Shown one piece after another: positions 18,428 through 26,709 of a stretch of 64,000 nucleotides of DNA (positions within the stretch are counted from its first letter, which is position 1; each line of letters starts with the position of its first letter). The notes beneath the pieces are model-generated. The model was not told the origin of the DNA, made no database searches, and saw only the letters and a list, made by a program, of their open reading frames with translations. The stretch is taken from NCBI RefSeq assembly GCF_002204795.1, contig NZ_NIXO01000022.1:1-64000 (forward strand), written 5' to 3'. Source of the stretch: Pseudomonas sp. K2I15 (GTDB lineage: Bacteria > Pseudomonadota > Gammaproteobacteria > Pseudomonadales > Pseudomonadaceae). A program made the translations under genes and the position numbers.

Positions 18428-18810
18428 AAAATTTCTGCCTCTTCCAAGGTGCCGAAGGCCAATGGTGGCCATTACAGCGTCAATCGTACGGATCATAGAC
18501 GTCCGGAAAACCGAAGCGTCACGATAGTCGCAAATCTTCTGTTCACAAAATGCTATCCGCCAAGCGTTTGATCCGGCTCACAACCGACGGGGTTTAGAGG
18601 GACAACGGTAAAAAATTGTGCCCGCTCTTCACAATTTCGCAATATTTAAACCGCCCGGCGGAGGAATAACCCCTTATGATGGCGATATTATTTCGATATG
18701 TTTCGATTCCGGCGCCCTGCCACAGGAATTGACGCTCATCTGTCTGGCCCTGCCAGCCTAGCATCGGGCGATTTGAAGCGATCGAAAGCCGCCTGATGGA
18801 GCCTGGTTTC
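18428..18810. other. 383-base intergenic region between fabV and the hydroxylase-like gene
   Basis: This divergent promoter region is somewhat AT-richer than the genes. The only notable item is a short reading frame at 18676-18732 behind GGAGGAAT. No convincing operator or terminator was seen. Confidence 0.6.
18676..18732 (+). CDS. Possible leader peptide of 18 residues
   Basis: A strong ribosome site GGAGGAAT stands ten bases before tandem ATG codons that open MMAILFRYVSIPAPCHRN and stop, about 80 bases before the LpxO-like gene. No similarity is recognised. It may be a regulatory upstream reading frame or chance; only the unusually good ribosome site argues for it. Confidence 0.2.
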   Translation: MMAILFRYVSIPAPCHRN

Positions 18811-19635
18811 ATGAGTAAGAGTGTCATTCGCAAACGCCTGGCGTCCGCCGCCTGGGTCCTAGGTGTATTGCTGTTCATCTATTGCTTCCCGCGCATCACC
18901 CTGGTGTTTCTGCTGCTGGTGGTATTCTGCGGGCTGTATGACTTCCTGCGTAATGGCCTGTACGACGGCCCCACCATCAAGAAGTACTTCATCGGCAACG
19001 GCCGTAATACCTGGCTGCTGGCGCCGTTCAACACGCTGTTTGACCTGTTGAGCCAGCGCAATCGCCACGTTTACAAAATGAACGACCTGCCGCCAGCCTG
19101 GCGCGAAGACCTGCAAAAGGTCATCGACGACGCCATGGCCAACAAAGACGAAATCATCCAGTACCTCGATGAGCGCATGGCCGAGAAGAAACGCGGCATG
19201 CTGTTCTTCCAATGGTACGGCCGCCCGATCGAGACGACCCTGGATATCCCGCAACTGCGGGAAAAACTGCCCTACGTGAAAACCATTGGCGTATCGGTAT
19301 TCAATGAAAACCGTTCCACTTCGTTTCACTTCGGCCCGCTGCGCATGATGTTCCGGGTGCTCTACAACATGGCACCGGCGCCCCATCACGATGGCGTTTA
19401 CATCCAGGTCGGCAAGCACAAGCACTACTGGCACGATGACCCGCTGTTTATCTTCGATGACACGCTGATGCACGCCTCCTTCAACAAAAACGACGCCAAG
19501 CGCTACTGCCTGTTCATCGATATCGTGCGGCCGACCCTGGTGCCGTCCGTGCTTAACGGCCTGATCGCAGGCTTTGCCGGAGCGGTCTTTACCTTGCGAC
19601 GGTTTTTCTACAAAAACTGGAAGCTGATTCAGTAA
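18811..19635 (+). CDS. Aspartyl/asparaginyl beta-hydroxylase-family membrane protein (LpxO-like)
   Basis: This 274-residue protein has two hydrophobic helices near the N-terminus (about 12-45), a soluble domain and a hydrophobic C-terminal stretch (about 245-262). The soluble part aligns with the Fe(II)/2-oxoglutarate Asp/Asn hydroxylase fold used by LpxO. The first iron ligand His is H173 in SFHFGPLR and the second is H221 in FDDTLMHASFN. The position of the usual acidic ligand is Gly175 (HxG), as in mammalian AspH, which works with two His only. LpxO hydroxylates the secondary acyl chain of lipid A; this protein could do so or modify another substrate. The ATG at 18811 follows GGAG by nine bases. 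Confidence 0.72.
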   Translation: MSKSVIRKRLASAAWVLGVLLFIYCFPRITLVFLLLVVFCGLYDFLRNGLYDGPTIKKYFIGNGRNTWLLAPFNTLFDLLSQRNRHVYKMNDLPPAWREDLQKVIDDAMANKDEIIQYLDERMAEKKRGMLFFQWYGRPIETTLDIPQLREKLPYVKTIGVSVFNENRSTSFHFGPLRMMFRVLYNMAPAPHHDGVYIQVGKHKHYWHDDPLFIFDDTLMHASFNKNDAKRYCLFIDIVRPTLVPSVLNGLIAGFAGAVFTLRRFFYKNWKLIQ

Positions 19636-19782
19636 CTTCTGCGGCATGATGGTGCGCGACGGTGTTTGCGCTCGGCTCCAGCGCCGAGGAAAATACCAGT
19701 CCAACGCGACCGAAAACGGCGCGCACTATCCTCAAGCCACTGGCCATGTATGGTCCGGTGGCTGTGCTTTCAGGGAATCAGA

Positions 19783-21156
19783 ATGCCCCAAAGACAAGTC
19801 ATCAATGCCTCCGTAAGCCCTAAAGGCAGCCTTGAAACGCTGTCGCAACGTGAAGTCCAGCAACTGAGCGAAGCCGGTACCGGCAGCATCTACACCCTCT
19901 TCCGTCAATGCGCCCTGGCCATCCTCAACACCGGCGCGCATATCGACAACGCCAAGACCATCCTCGACGCCTACAAAGACTTCGAAGTACGCATCCACCA
20001 GCAAGACCGCGGCGTACGCCTGGAACTGCTGAACGCCCCGGCTGACGCCTTCGTCGATGGCGAAATGATCGCCAGCACCCGTGAGATGCTGTTCAGCGCC
20101 CTGCGTGACATCGTCTACACCGAAAACGAACTGGACAGCCAGCGCATCGACCTGAGCAGCTCCCAGGGCATCACCGACTACGTGTTTCACCTGCTGCGCA
20201 ACGCCCGCACCCTGCGCCCGGGCGTCGAGCCGAAGATCGTGGTGTGCTGGGGCGGGCACTCGATCAATACCGAAGAATACAAATACACCAAGAAAGTCGG
20301 CCACGAACTGGGCCTGCGCAGCCTCGACGTGTGCACCGGCTGCGGCCCCGGCGTGATGAAAGGCCCGATGAAGGGCGCGACCATTTCCCACGCCAAGCAA
20401 CGCATTACCGGCGGGCGCTACCTGGGCCTGACCGAGCCGGGCATCATCGCCGCCGAGGCGCCGAACCCGATCGTCAATGAGCTGGTGATTTTGCCGGACA
20501 TCGAAAAGCGCCTCGAAGCCTTTGTGCGCGTCGGCCACGGCATCATCATCTTCCCGGGCGGCGCCGGTACGGCCGAAGAGTTCCTGTACCTGCTGGGCAT
20601 CCTGATGCACCCGGACAACCGCGACGTACCGTTCCCGGTGATCCTCACCGGGCCGAAACATGCGGCGCCGTACCTGCAACAACTGCACGCGTTCGTCGGC
20701 GCGACCCTGGGCGAAGCGGCCCAGGCCCACTACCAGATCATCATTGACGACCCGGCTGAAGTAGCACGGCAGATGACCGCCGGTTTGAAAGCGGTCAAAC
20801 AGTTCCGCCGTGAGCGCAACGATGCGTTCCACTTCAACTGGCTGCTGAAGATCGACGAAGGCTTCCAGCGCCCGTTCGACCCGACCCACGCCAACATGGC
20901 CAGCCTGCAATTGAGCCACGCCCTGCCGCCCCATGAACTGGCAGCCAACCTGCGCCGGGCGTTCTCGGGGATCGTGGCGGGCAACGTCAAGGACAAGGGC
21001 ATCCGCCTGATCGAGCAGAACGGGCCGTATGAGATCCATGGCGACCCGGCGATCATGAAACCGCTGGATGAATTGCTGAAGGCGTTTGTGGAGCAGCACC
21101 GGATGAAACTGCCGGGCGGCGCTGCGTACGTGCCGTGCTACCGCGTGGTGCAGTGA
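19783..21156 (+). CDS. ppnN: Pyrimidine/purine 5'-nucleotide nucleosidase PpnN
   Basis: This 457-residue LOG-family protein of the long PpnN (YgdH) type hydrolyses nucleoside 5'-monophosphates to base and ribose phosphate for salvage. In E. coli it is stimulated by (p)ppGpp. The family motif appears as FPGGAGTAEEFLYLLG, preceded by CTGCGPGVMKGPMKGA. PpnN-specific N-terminal and C-terminal domains flank the central Rossmann-like core. The ATG at 19783 follows CAGGGAAT; the frame is open upstream to 19666, but those residues are not family-like. It is convergent with a Rid-family gene one base away. Confidence 0.92.
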   Translation: MPQRQVINASVSPKGSLETLSQREVQQLSEAGTGSIYTLFRQCALAILNTGAHIDNAKTILDAYKDFEVRIHQQDRGVRLELLNAPADAFVDGEMIASTREMLFSALRDIVYTENELDSQRIDLSSSQGITDYVFHLLRNARTLRPGVEPKIVVCWGGHSINTEEYKYTKKVGHELGLRSLDVCTGCGPGVMKGPMKGATISHAKQRITGGRYLGLTEPGIIAAEAPNPIVNELVILPDIEKRLEAFVRVGHGIIIFPGGAGTAEEFLYLLGILMHPDNRDVPFPVILTGPKHAAPYLQQLHAFVGATLGEAAQAHYQIIIDDPAEVARQMTAGLKAVKQFRRERNDAFHFNWLLKIDEGFQRPFDPTHANMASLQLSHALPPHELAANLRRAFSGIVAGNVKDKGIRLIEQNGPYEIHGDPAIMKPLDELLKAFVEQHRMKLPGGAAYVPCYRVVQ

Positions 21157-21157
21157 G

Positions 21158-21550
21158 TCAGCGCTGAACCGCTACGCACTTGATCTCCAGCAGCAAGCCT
21201 GGGTTGGCCAGTTCTGATACGCCAATGACCGTCCAGGCACACAGCCCTCGGGGGAACAGGCGGTTTTTCACTTCACGGAAAACCGCCATGTGTTCGCTCA
21301 TGTTCACGTGGTAGGTGGTCATGTCGACCACGTCTTCGAAAGTACAACCCCCTTCCTCCAATACCCGCCGCAGGCTCTCCCAGGCTGCGATGAATTGCGC
21401 CTCGGGGTCGGTGATGACTTCCAGGTTTTCCGTGCGCCCGACCTGGCCTGCGCAGTACAGGGTCTTGCCGACTTTTACGGCAGGGACGTAGCCGGCACGT
21501 TCGACGATAGGGTGCATGGAGGTGGGGATGATGAGGTGGCGGTCGGTCAT
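21158..21550 (-). CDS. RidA/YjgF-family protein lacking the catalytic arginine
   Basis: This 130-residue member of the Rid family shows the trimeric fold motifs LYCAGQVG and WESLRRVLEEGGCTFEDVV and the terminal EIKCVAV. The Arg that RidA uses to hydrolyse reactive enamines and imines (R105 in E. coli, in PARS) is Trp106 here (CAWT). The protein therefore more likely belongs to one of the Rid subgroups without classical deaminase activity. Its function is unknown. The promoter region contains a near-perfect 16-base palindrome at 21592-21607. Confidence 0.85.
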   Translation of the reverse strand: MTDRHLIIPTSMHPIVERAGYVPAVKVGKTLYCAGQVGRTENLEVITDPEAQFIAAWESLRRVLEEGGCTFEDVVDMTTYHVNMSEHMAVFREVKNRLFPRGLCAWTVIGVSELANPGLLLEIKCVAVQR

Positions 21551-21591
21551 ATGTTGTATCTCTTGAGTCGGGTTTCAGGCGTGCCGACGGG

Positions 21592-21607
21592 GGTAGTTCG
21601 AACTATC
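21592..21607. promoter_or_regulatory. Palindrome around TAGTTCGAACTA, candidate operator
   Basis: A perfect 12-base palindrome, with one mismatch when extended to 16, lies about 45 bases upstream of the Rid-family start in the region divergent from the toxin-antitoxin pair. The binding protein is unknown. Confidence 0.35.
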
Positions 21608-21673
21608 GTTTTACCTGTTCCGACCCACCGATGCCAAATGAGTAACCTATGGACCAATGGATCTTGCCCTCTA

Positions 21674-21701
21674 ATACTCCTTACCCTAAGGTAAGGAGTA
21701 T
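21674..21701. promoter_or_regulatory. Perfect inverted repeat, likely autoregulatory operator of the toxin-antitoxin operon
   Basis: Arms ATACTCCTTACC and GGTAAGGAGTAT (12 bases each) are perfectly complementary around a CTAA spacer, ending about 20 bases before the antitoxin ATG. The right arm contains AAGGAG and may overlap the ribosome-binding region. Antitoxins of the AbrB/VapB type usually repress their own operon by binding such dyads. Confidence 0.7.
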
Positions 21702-21720
21702 CACGCTAGAGGTTTTCAAC

Positions 21721-21963
21721 ATGGCTACCGCCACACTCACGTCAAAAGGCCAAATAACCATCCCTGTTCAAGTTAGGGCCGCACTTGGGCTGGACACTGG
21801 CGACCGGGTCGAATTTATCGAAATGGAGGATGGCAAATTCGCCATCATCGCGGCCAGCAAAACCGTGCTGGACCTGAAGGGGTTGATCCGCAAGCCCGCC
21901 AAGCCTGTCAGCATCGAAGAAATGAACCTGGCCATCGCTGCACAGGGAGCAAAAGCACGATGA
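21721..21963 (+). CDS. AbrB/SpoVT-type antitoxin (VapB-like)
   Basis: This 80-residue protein begins MATATLTSKGQITIPVQVRAALGLDTGDRVEF, the swapped-hairpin AbrB/MazE DNA-binding domain. A C-terminal tail (IEEMNLAIAAQGA) follows and probably wraps the toxin. The start at 21721 directly follows the palindromic operator; an upstream frame to 21649 would run through it. The gene overlaps the PIN-domain toxin gene by ATGA, the classic antitoxin-first arrangement. Confidence 0.9.
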   Translation: MATATLTSKGQITIPVQVRAALGLDTGDRVEFIEMEDGKFAIIAASKTVLDLKGLIRKPAKPVSIEEMNLAIAAQGAKAR

Positions 21964-22355
21964 TCGGACTGGATACCAATGTGCTCGTGCGCTACGTCAC
22001 CCAGGATGATCCCGTTCAATCGCCAAAGGCATCCAGGCTGATCGAATCACTCACCACTGCCTCGCCGGGTTTTGTCAGCCTGGTTTCAGTGGTGGAGTTG
22101 GTATGGGTCCTGCAGTCCAGCTACCAGTCAGCCAAGAGCGAAGTGGTTGCGGTCCTGGAGACGCTGCTACGCACCCGGGAACTGACTGTAGAGCACGCCG
22201 AAGTTATCTGGCAAGCACTGCGGCGATTCACAAGCACCAAGGCCGATTTCGCCGACTGCCTGATTGAACGCTGTGCCCACGCAGCGGGATGTGAATATAC
22301 GGCGACATTTGACGTCAACGCAGCCAAGGCCACAGGCATGCGTCGGCTGACCTGA
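21960..22355 (+). CDS. PIN-domain ribonuclease toxin (VapC-like)
   Basis: This 131-residue PIN-domain protein has the acidic catalytic set Asp5 (IGLDTNVLVRY), Glu46 (VVELVWVL), Asp96/Asp99 (KADFADCLI) and Asp118 (TFDVNAAK). VapC toxins cleave tRNA or rRNA and are held inactive by the cognate antitoxin. The ATG overlaps the antitoxin stop. All catalytic residues are intact, so the toxin should be functional. The RNA target is not predictable from the sequence. Confidence 0.92.
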   Translation: MIGLDTNVLVRYVTQDDPVQSPKASRLIESLTTASPGFVSLVSVVELVWVLQSSYQSAKSEVVAVLETLLRTRELTVEHAEVIWQALRRFTSTKADFADCLIERCAHAAGCEYTATFDVNAAKATGMRRLT

Positions 22356-22434
22356 GACGCTGCGTTGCGTTGCAGCAACGTAAAGGCTTTGGTAGAAAAT
22401 ACCGTTAACGACTTTATCCAGAGATAAAACCAAC

Positions 22435-22809
22435 GTGCGCACGCTTCTTCTCGCCGGCCTGGCATTCACGTCCCCACTGACCCTCGCCGAAGCCATCACC
22501 TGGCCCGACCTGCCCGATACCTGCTTCGTCAGCGGGCGCTCCGCCAACAGCCAGGATGTGGATGCCGGTTGTGCGGCGTTTCTGATCAATGTGAAAGGCA
22601 AGGCGGCAGGTACGCCGATCAAGCTGGATATCCCGCAATATGCGATGCATGTCGACGAAGGCACACGAAAGGAAACACCGGTAATCCTCATCCAGGCGGA
22701 AGAGAACGGTGATGTAAAAGCCGTGGGTTACAAGGAGCTTGGCACCGGCCAATTGGGCGCGGCGCTGCTCAGGGAAGTTCGGCTCCTGGGTACCAGGAAG
22801 CCGATTTAA
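22435..22809 (+). CDS. Hypothetical exported protein
   Basis: This 124-residue protein starts at GTG (22435) with a signal peptide MRTLLLAGLAFTSPLTLAEA. The mature part holds two Cys (TCFVSG and AGCAAFL, about 15 residues apart) that could form a disulfide. No family is recognised. Codon use resembles neighbours, so it looks like a real gene. It is convergent with the WxxGxW-type lipoprotein gene 15 bases away, and no partner gene is evident. Confidence 0.6.
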   Translation: MRTLLLAGLAFTSPLTLAEAITWPDLPDTCFVSGRSANSQDVDAGCAAFLINVKGKAAGTPIKLDIPQYAMHVDEGTRKETPVILIQAEENGDVKAVGYKELGTGQLGAALLREVRLLGTRKPI

Positions 22810-22824
22810 ACGATAGCAATACGG

Positions 22825-23154
22825 TCAGCGAACCCAACCGCCGCCCTGCCAGTGATAGCCGTCATTGCGCTGTACCCAATGCGGATGCACGTAGCGATAG
22901 CCTGGGCGCTCCGGCTCCCAGTGGCCATGCACCGCCATATAACGCCCGCCTTCCCAACGCCAATAACCGCGTGACCACAGGTAGCCTGGCCGCCCTTCGG
23001 GCTCGACCTCAATGACCTGCACCGGCGGCGGTTGCGGCGCGACGACTTCTACATATTCACGCTGCACCGGTCGTCGATCATGCACGACCCGCTCCTCTAC
23101 ACACCCGGAAGCCGCGACGACCAGAGCCGCCAATGCCGCATAACGTAACAACAT
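22825..23154 (-). CDS. Lipoprotein with YXWGXW-like repeats
   Basis: This 109-residue protein has a lipobox (VVAASGC) and so is probably an outer-membrane-anchored lipoprotein. A Pro-rich linker is followed by aromatic-Gly repeats (GYLWSRGYWRWEGGRY, VHGHWEPERPGYRYVHPHW, YHWQGGGWVR) like those in the YXWGXW/BcpO-related families, whose function is unknown. GAGGATTCTTT precedes the ATG. It is monocistronic. Confidence 0.8.
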   Translation of the reverse strand: MLLRYAALAALVVAASGCVEERVVHDRRPVQREYVEVVAPQPPPVQVIEVEPEGRPGYLWSRGYWRWEGGRYMAVHGHWEPERPGYRYVHPHWVQRNDGYHWQGGGWVR

Positions 23155-23315
23155 AAAGAATCCTCGGGCGTCACCGCCCAGCGTTTACATCGGTAAAAAA
23201 ATACCCCCTTGTTCCAGCCGCGCTCCTGCTTGGCTATAAGACTTTTTAACAGGTGCCAACTGTCAGGTTGCTGAACCCACGAGCGGACTGTAGGTAAAGA
23301 AAAACTGGCTCTGGA

Positions 23316-24212
23316 TCACTGCGGGCCAAAACGCCGCAGTACCGCGTCGACAAATCGCCGCAGCTTGGCCGTGCGCTGGCGGTTCGCGGTGTAGAGCAAA
23401 TGCATCTGCCGGCTTGGCGCTTCAAAGTCCGGCAGCAAGCGCACCAGTTCGCCGCTGTTCAACGCCGAGCGTAAAAAGTCTTCAGGCCCCAAGACAATCC
23501 CGAAACCATCCAGCGCGGCAGACATAAGGGCCCGGCTTTCGTTCACGTGCAGACGGCTGGCGACCTGCGCCTTGTGCAAGATAGAGCCTTGATAGAACGA
23601 CCATTCGCGATCAACCGGGCGTGACCAATAGGCGTACCCCAGGCACTCGTGGCGCTCAAGGTCTGCGGGCGTCTGTGGCGTGCCGCGTTCGGCCAGGTAT
23701 TTCGGTGCGGCGCAGACCACCAAGCGGTACTGCTGCAGCGGCCTGGCGGTGAGGCTGTTGCTTGCCAGAGGGCCGATGCGGAACGCCACTTCGTAGCCCT
23801 CCTCCACCAGGTCGACAAACCGGTCGGTCAGGTGCAGGTCGATTTCTACCTCGGGGTTGTCCCGCAAAAACTCGGTCACCAGCGGCATCAGGCTGTAGGA
23901 GCCAAAGGTCACGGGCGCGCTGACCTTGAGTTTGCCTCGCGGCGTGTCATTCATGATCTGTGCGAGGGAATCTGCCGCCTCTGCCTCCGCCAGGATATGT
24001 TTGCAGCGCTCGTAGTACGCGCTGCCCAGCTCCGTCAGGCTTTGCCGACGCGTGGTGCGGTTGAGCAAACGCGCGCCCAGCCGATGCTCCAGGGCCGCCA
24101 CATGCTTGGCCACCATCTGCGGCGACATCTCCAGGCGCTCGGCCGCACGAGCGTAGGACCCAAGCTCGGCCGCCATCACAAAGGCACTCATGCTTGAAAG
24201 GCGGTCCATCAT
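23316..24212 (-). CDS. LysR-family transcriptional regulator
   Basis: This 298-residue regulator has the N-terminal winged helix (MSAFVMAAELGSYARAAERLEMSPQMVAKHVAALEHRLGARLLNRTTRRQSLTELG) and a LysR effector domain. GGGAG lies before tandem ATG codons. It is divergent from the NAD(P)-binding oxidoreductase gene at 24310, 97 bases apart, which is the obvious candidate target. The effector is not known. Confidence 0.88.
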   Translation of the reverse strand: MMDRLSSMSAFVMAAELGSYARAAERLEMSPQMVAKHVAALEHRLGARLLNRTTRRQSLTELGSAYYERCKHILAEAEAADSLAQIMNDTPRGKLKVSAPVTFGSYSLMPLVTEFLRDNPEVEIDLHLTDRFVDLVEEGYEVAFRIGPLASNSLTARPLQQYRLVVCAAPKYLAERGTPQTPADLERHECLGYAYWSRPVDREWSFYQGSILHKAQVASRLHVNESRALMSAALDGFGIVLGPEDFLRSALNSGELVRLLPDFEAPSRQMHLLYTANRQRTAKLRRFVDAVLRRFGPQ

Positions 24213-24309
24213 TCACTACTCCCAGTAACAACACCAAGACCAAAACGGCCATTTATCCTCATCCAGTAGCCAATCATCATAACGGCTCTCTCAACAAAGG
24301 AGCACCGAC

Positions 24310-24966
24310 ATGAAAATTGGCATCATCGGAGCAGGCTTTATCGGACGCGCCGTTGCGCAGTTGGCGTTGGCCGCCGGCCATGAAGTGATGTTGAGCAACT
24401 CCCGTGGCCCCCAGTCCATGAGCAGCGTGCTGAGTGGCATTCGTGGGGTTCAAGTGGGCACCGCGCAGAACGCGGCGCAATTTGGCGAACTGGTATTGCT
24501 GGCCATTCCGTTCGAGCATTACCGCAGCGTGCCGGCGCAGTGGCTGGAAGGCAAAACAGTGCTGGATGCCAACAACTACTACCCGAATCGTGACGGCCAC
24601 ATTCCCGTGCTCGACCGCTTTGAAACCACCACCAGCCGGTTGGTGGCCGAGCACCTGTCACAGTCGAATGTGGTGAAAGTGTTCAACGCGATCCTGGCGC
24701 CGGACTTGACCCAGGATGCTCGCAGCAGCGGCGCACCCGACCGGCGTGCGCTCCCGGTGGCTGCGGATGACCCGGCAGCCAAGGCGCAAGTGATTGCGTT
24801 GCTGGACGAGATCGGATTCGACGCGGTGGATGCCGGCGGGCTGGATGAAAGCTGGCGGTTTGAACGAGCCAAGCCTGCGTACTGCATACCTCTGGATAAA
24901 GAGGGCCTGAAGGCGGCCTTGGCGGCGGCAGAGCGGCAAGTCGAGTTGCCCGCCGGTCACTGGTAA
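24310..24966 (+). CDS. NAD(P)-binding oxidoreductase, F420-reductase-like fold
   Basis: This 218-residue protein opens with MKIGIIGAGFIGRAVAQLAL, the GxGxxG dinucleotide motif. SNSRGP, common in NADPH-specific members, follows, with LVLLAIPFEHYRSVP further on, as in the F420_oxidored (PF03807) group. Pseudomonads do not make F420, so this is an NADP-dependent reductase of unknown substrate. AAAGGAG precedes the ATG. It is divergent from a LysR gene that probably controls it, and is followed by a strong terminator. Confidence 0.8.
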   Translation: MKIGIIGAGFIGRAVAQLALAAGHEVMLSNSRGPQSMSSVLSGIRGVQVGTAQNAAQFGELVLLAIPFEHYRSVPAQWLEGKTVLDANNYYPNRDGHIPVLDRFETTTSRLVAEHLSQSNVVKVFNAILAPDLTQDARSSGAPDRRALPVAADDPAAKAQVIALLDEIGFDAVDAGGLDESWRFERAKPAYCIPLDKEGLKAALAAAERQVELPAGHW

Positions 24967-24985
24967 ATGCCCTCGTAAAGCCAAC

Positions 24986-25025
24986 AAAAAGCCCGCTGAC
25001 CGTTACCGGTTCAGCGGGCTTTTTA
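24986..25025. terminator. Bidirectional Rho-independent terminator
   Basis: AAAAAGCCCGCTGA pairs with TCAGCGGGCTTTTT around a ten-base loop. It lies between the convergent oxidoreductase and mqo genes and can serve both. Confidence 0.92.
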
Positions 25026-25062
25026 CATCGGCTTGGTCCTGAATCAGGACCTCACCAACGCC

Positions 25063-26709
25063 TTACAGCGCGAGGTCAGAAGCTGGCTTGCTCGGCTCAG
25101 CCGAAGGCTTTGCAGCCTCGGTGGCTTTTGGAGCAGTCAGCTGCGGAATCGCTGGCGGCGGTGTCAGCTGCAGAATGTTGGCGGTGTAGGCCCATTCTTT
25201 AGCAACAGCTTCAGGGCTGTCGTTCAGCTTGGTGCCGTAGCTAGGCACGATTTGGTGCAGTTTTTCCTGCCAGGCAGGGGAAGCAACCTGTTCCTTGAAC
25301 ACTTTTTGCAGCACGGTCAGCATAATCGGAGCCGCGGTGGACGCGCCTGGCGATGCACCCAACAGGCCTGCAATGGTGTTGTCGGCGGAGCTGACCACTT
25401 CGGTACCGAGTTTCAGGACGCCGCCCTGCTCTTCGTCACGCTTGATGATCTGCACACGCTGACCGGCTTGCCACAGGCGCCAGTCTTCTTTCTTGGCGTT
25501 CGGGAAGTACTCTTGCAGCGCCTTGAAGCGGTCGTCATCCGACAGCATCAGTTGGCCGGCAAGGTACTCGACCAGTGGGTATTCGCGAATACCGACTTTG
25601 GTCATTGGCCAGATGTTGTGGGTGGTGGTGCTGGTCAGCAGGTCCAGGTACGAGCCTTCTTTCAGGAACTTGGTCGAGAAGGTTGCGAATGGGCCAAACA
25701 GAATAACGCGCTTGCCATCCAGCACGCGGGTGTCCAGGTGCGGAACCGACATCGGCGGTGCGCCAACCGAAGCTTTACCGTAGGCCTTGGCCAGGTGCTG
25801 CTCGGCAATCGTTGGGTTATCGGTGACCAGGAACGAACCGCCCACAGGGAAGCCAGCGTATTCCTTGGCTTCAGGAATGCCCGACTTCTGCAGCAGGTGC
25901 AGTGCACCGCCGCCCGCGCCGATGAACACGAACTTGGCGTCGGTTTCAGTCTTGGTGCCGTCTTTCAGGTTCTTGTAGCTGACACGCCACGAACCGTCGG
26001 CGTTCTTGGTGATGTCCTGCACTTCGCTCGACAGTTTCAAGTCGAACTTCGGCGTAGTTTGCAGGTGAGCGACGAACTGGCGGGTGATCTCGCCGAAGTT
26101 CACGTCCGTACCGATCGGGGTCCAGGTGGCCGCGATTTTCTGGTTCGGGTCACGCCCTTCCATCATCAACGGGACCCACTTCTTGATCTGCACCGGGTCT
26201 TCGGAGTACTGCATACCGGCGAACAGCGGGCTCGCTTGCAGCGCTTCATAACGCTTCTTCAGGAACTTGATGTTGTCATCGCCCCACACAAAGCTCATGT
26301 GCGGAGTGGAGTTGATGAACGAACGCGGGTTCTTCAGGACGCCCTGCTGAACCTGCCAGGACCAGAACTGACGGGAGATCTGGAACGCTTCGTTGATCTC
26401 GACCGCTTTCGGGATTTCAACGTTGCCGTTCTTGTCTTCCGGGGTGTAGTTCAGCTCAGCCAGGGCCGAGTGACCGGTACCGGCGTTGTTCCAGCCGTTG
26501 GAGCTTTCTTCGGCCACGCCATCAAGGCGCTCGACCATCTCCATCGACCAATCCGGTTGCAGCTCATTGAGCCACACACCCAGGGTCGCACTCATGATGC
26601 CGCCGCCGATCAGCAGCACATCGACTTTCTTTGCCTCTTCCGCGTGAACGGAGGTGATCCCCATCGACAAAGCCAGCCCCAGCAGGGCAGTGTTTACTTT
26701 TTTAAACAT
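25063..26709 (-). CDS. mqo: Malate:quinone oxidoreductase
   Basis: This protein of about 548 residues is an FAD enzyme that oxidises malate to oxaloacetate and passes electrons to the quinone pool. Visible are the FAD motif [32 protein letters not shown], and the highly conserved [13 protein letters not shown] and [16 protein letters not shown]. It keeps an N-terminal hydrophobic signal-like stretch ending VHAEE, and a Pro/Ala-rich tail ending in SDLAL. The E. coli Mqo as I recall it has both a similar leader and a similar end (DIAL). The start MFKKV at 26709 is preferred; an in-frame start three codons earlier exists. Pseudomonads lacking cytosolic malate dehydrogenase depend on this step, but other mqo copies cannot be excluded. 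Confidence 0.95.
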   Translation of the reverse strand: MFKKVNTALLGLALSMGITSVHAEEAKKVDVLLIGGGIMSATLGVWLNELQPDWSMEMVERLDGVAEESSNGWNNAGTGHSALAELNYTPEDKNGNVEIPKAVEINEAFQISRQFWSWQVQQGVLKNPRSFINSTPHMSFVWGDDNIKFLKKRYEALQASPLFAGMQYSEDPVQIKKWVPLMMEGRDPNQKIAATWTPIGTDVNFGEITRQFVAHLQTTPKFDLKLSSEVQDITKNADGSWRVSYKNLKDGTKTETDAKFVFIGAGGGALHLLQKSGIPEAKEYAGFPVGGSFLVTDNPTIAEQHLAKAYGKASVGAPPMSVPHLDTRVLDGKRVILFGPFATFSTKFLKEGSYLDLLTSTTTHNIWPMTKVGIREYPLVEYLAGQLMLSDDDRFKALQEYFPNAKKEDWRLWQAGQRVQIIKRDEEQGGVLKLGTEVVSSADNTIAGLLGASPGASTAAPIMLTVLQKVFKEQVASPAWQEKLHQIVPSYGTKLNDSPEAVAKEWAYTANILQLTPPPAIPQLTAPKATEAAKPSAEPSKPASDLAL

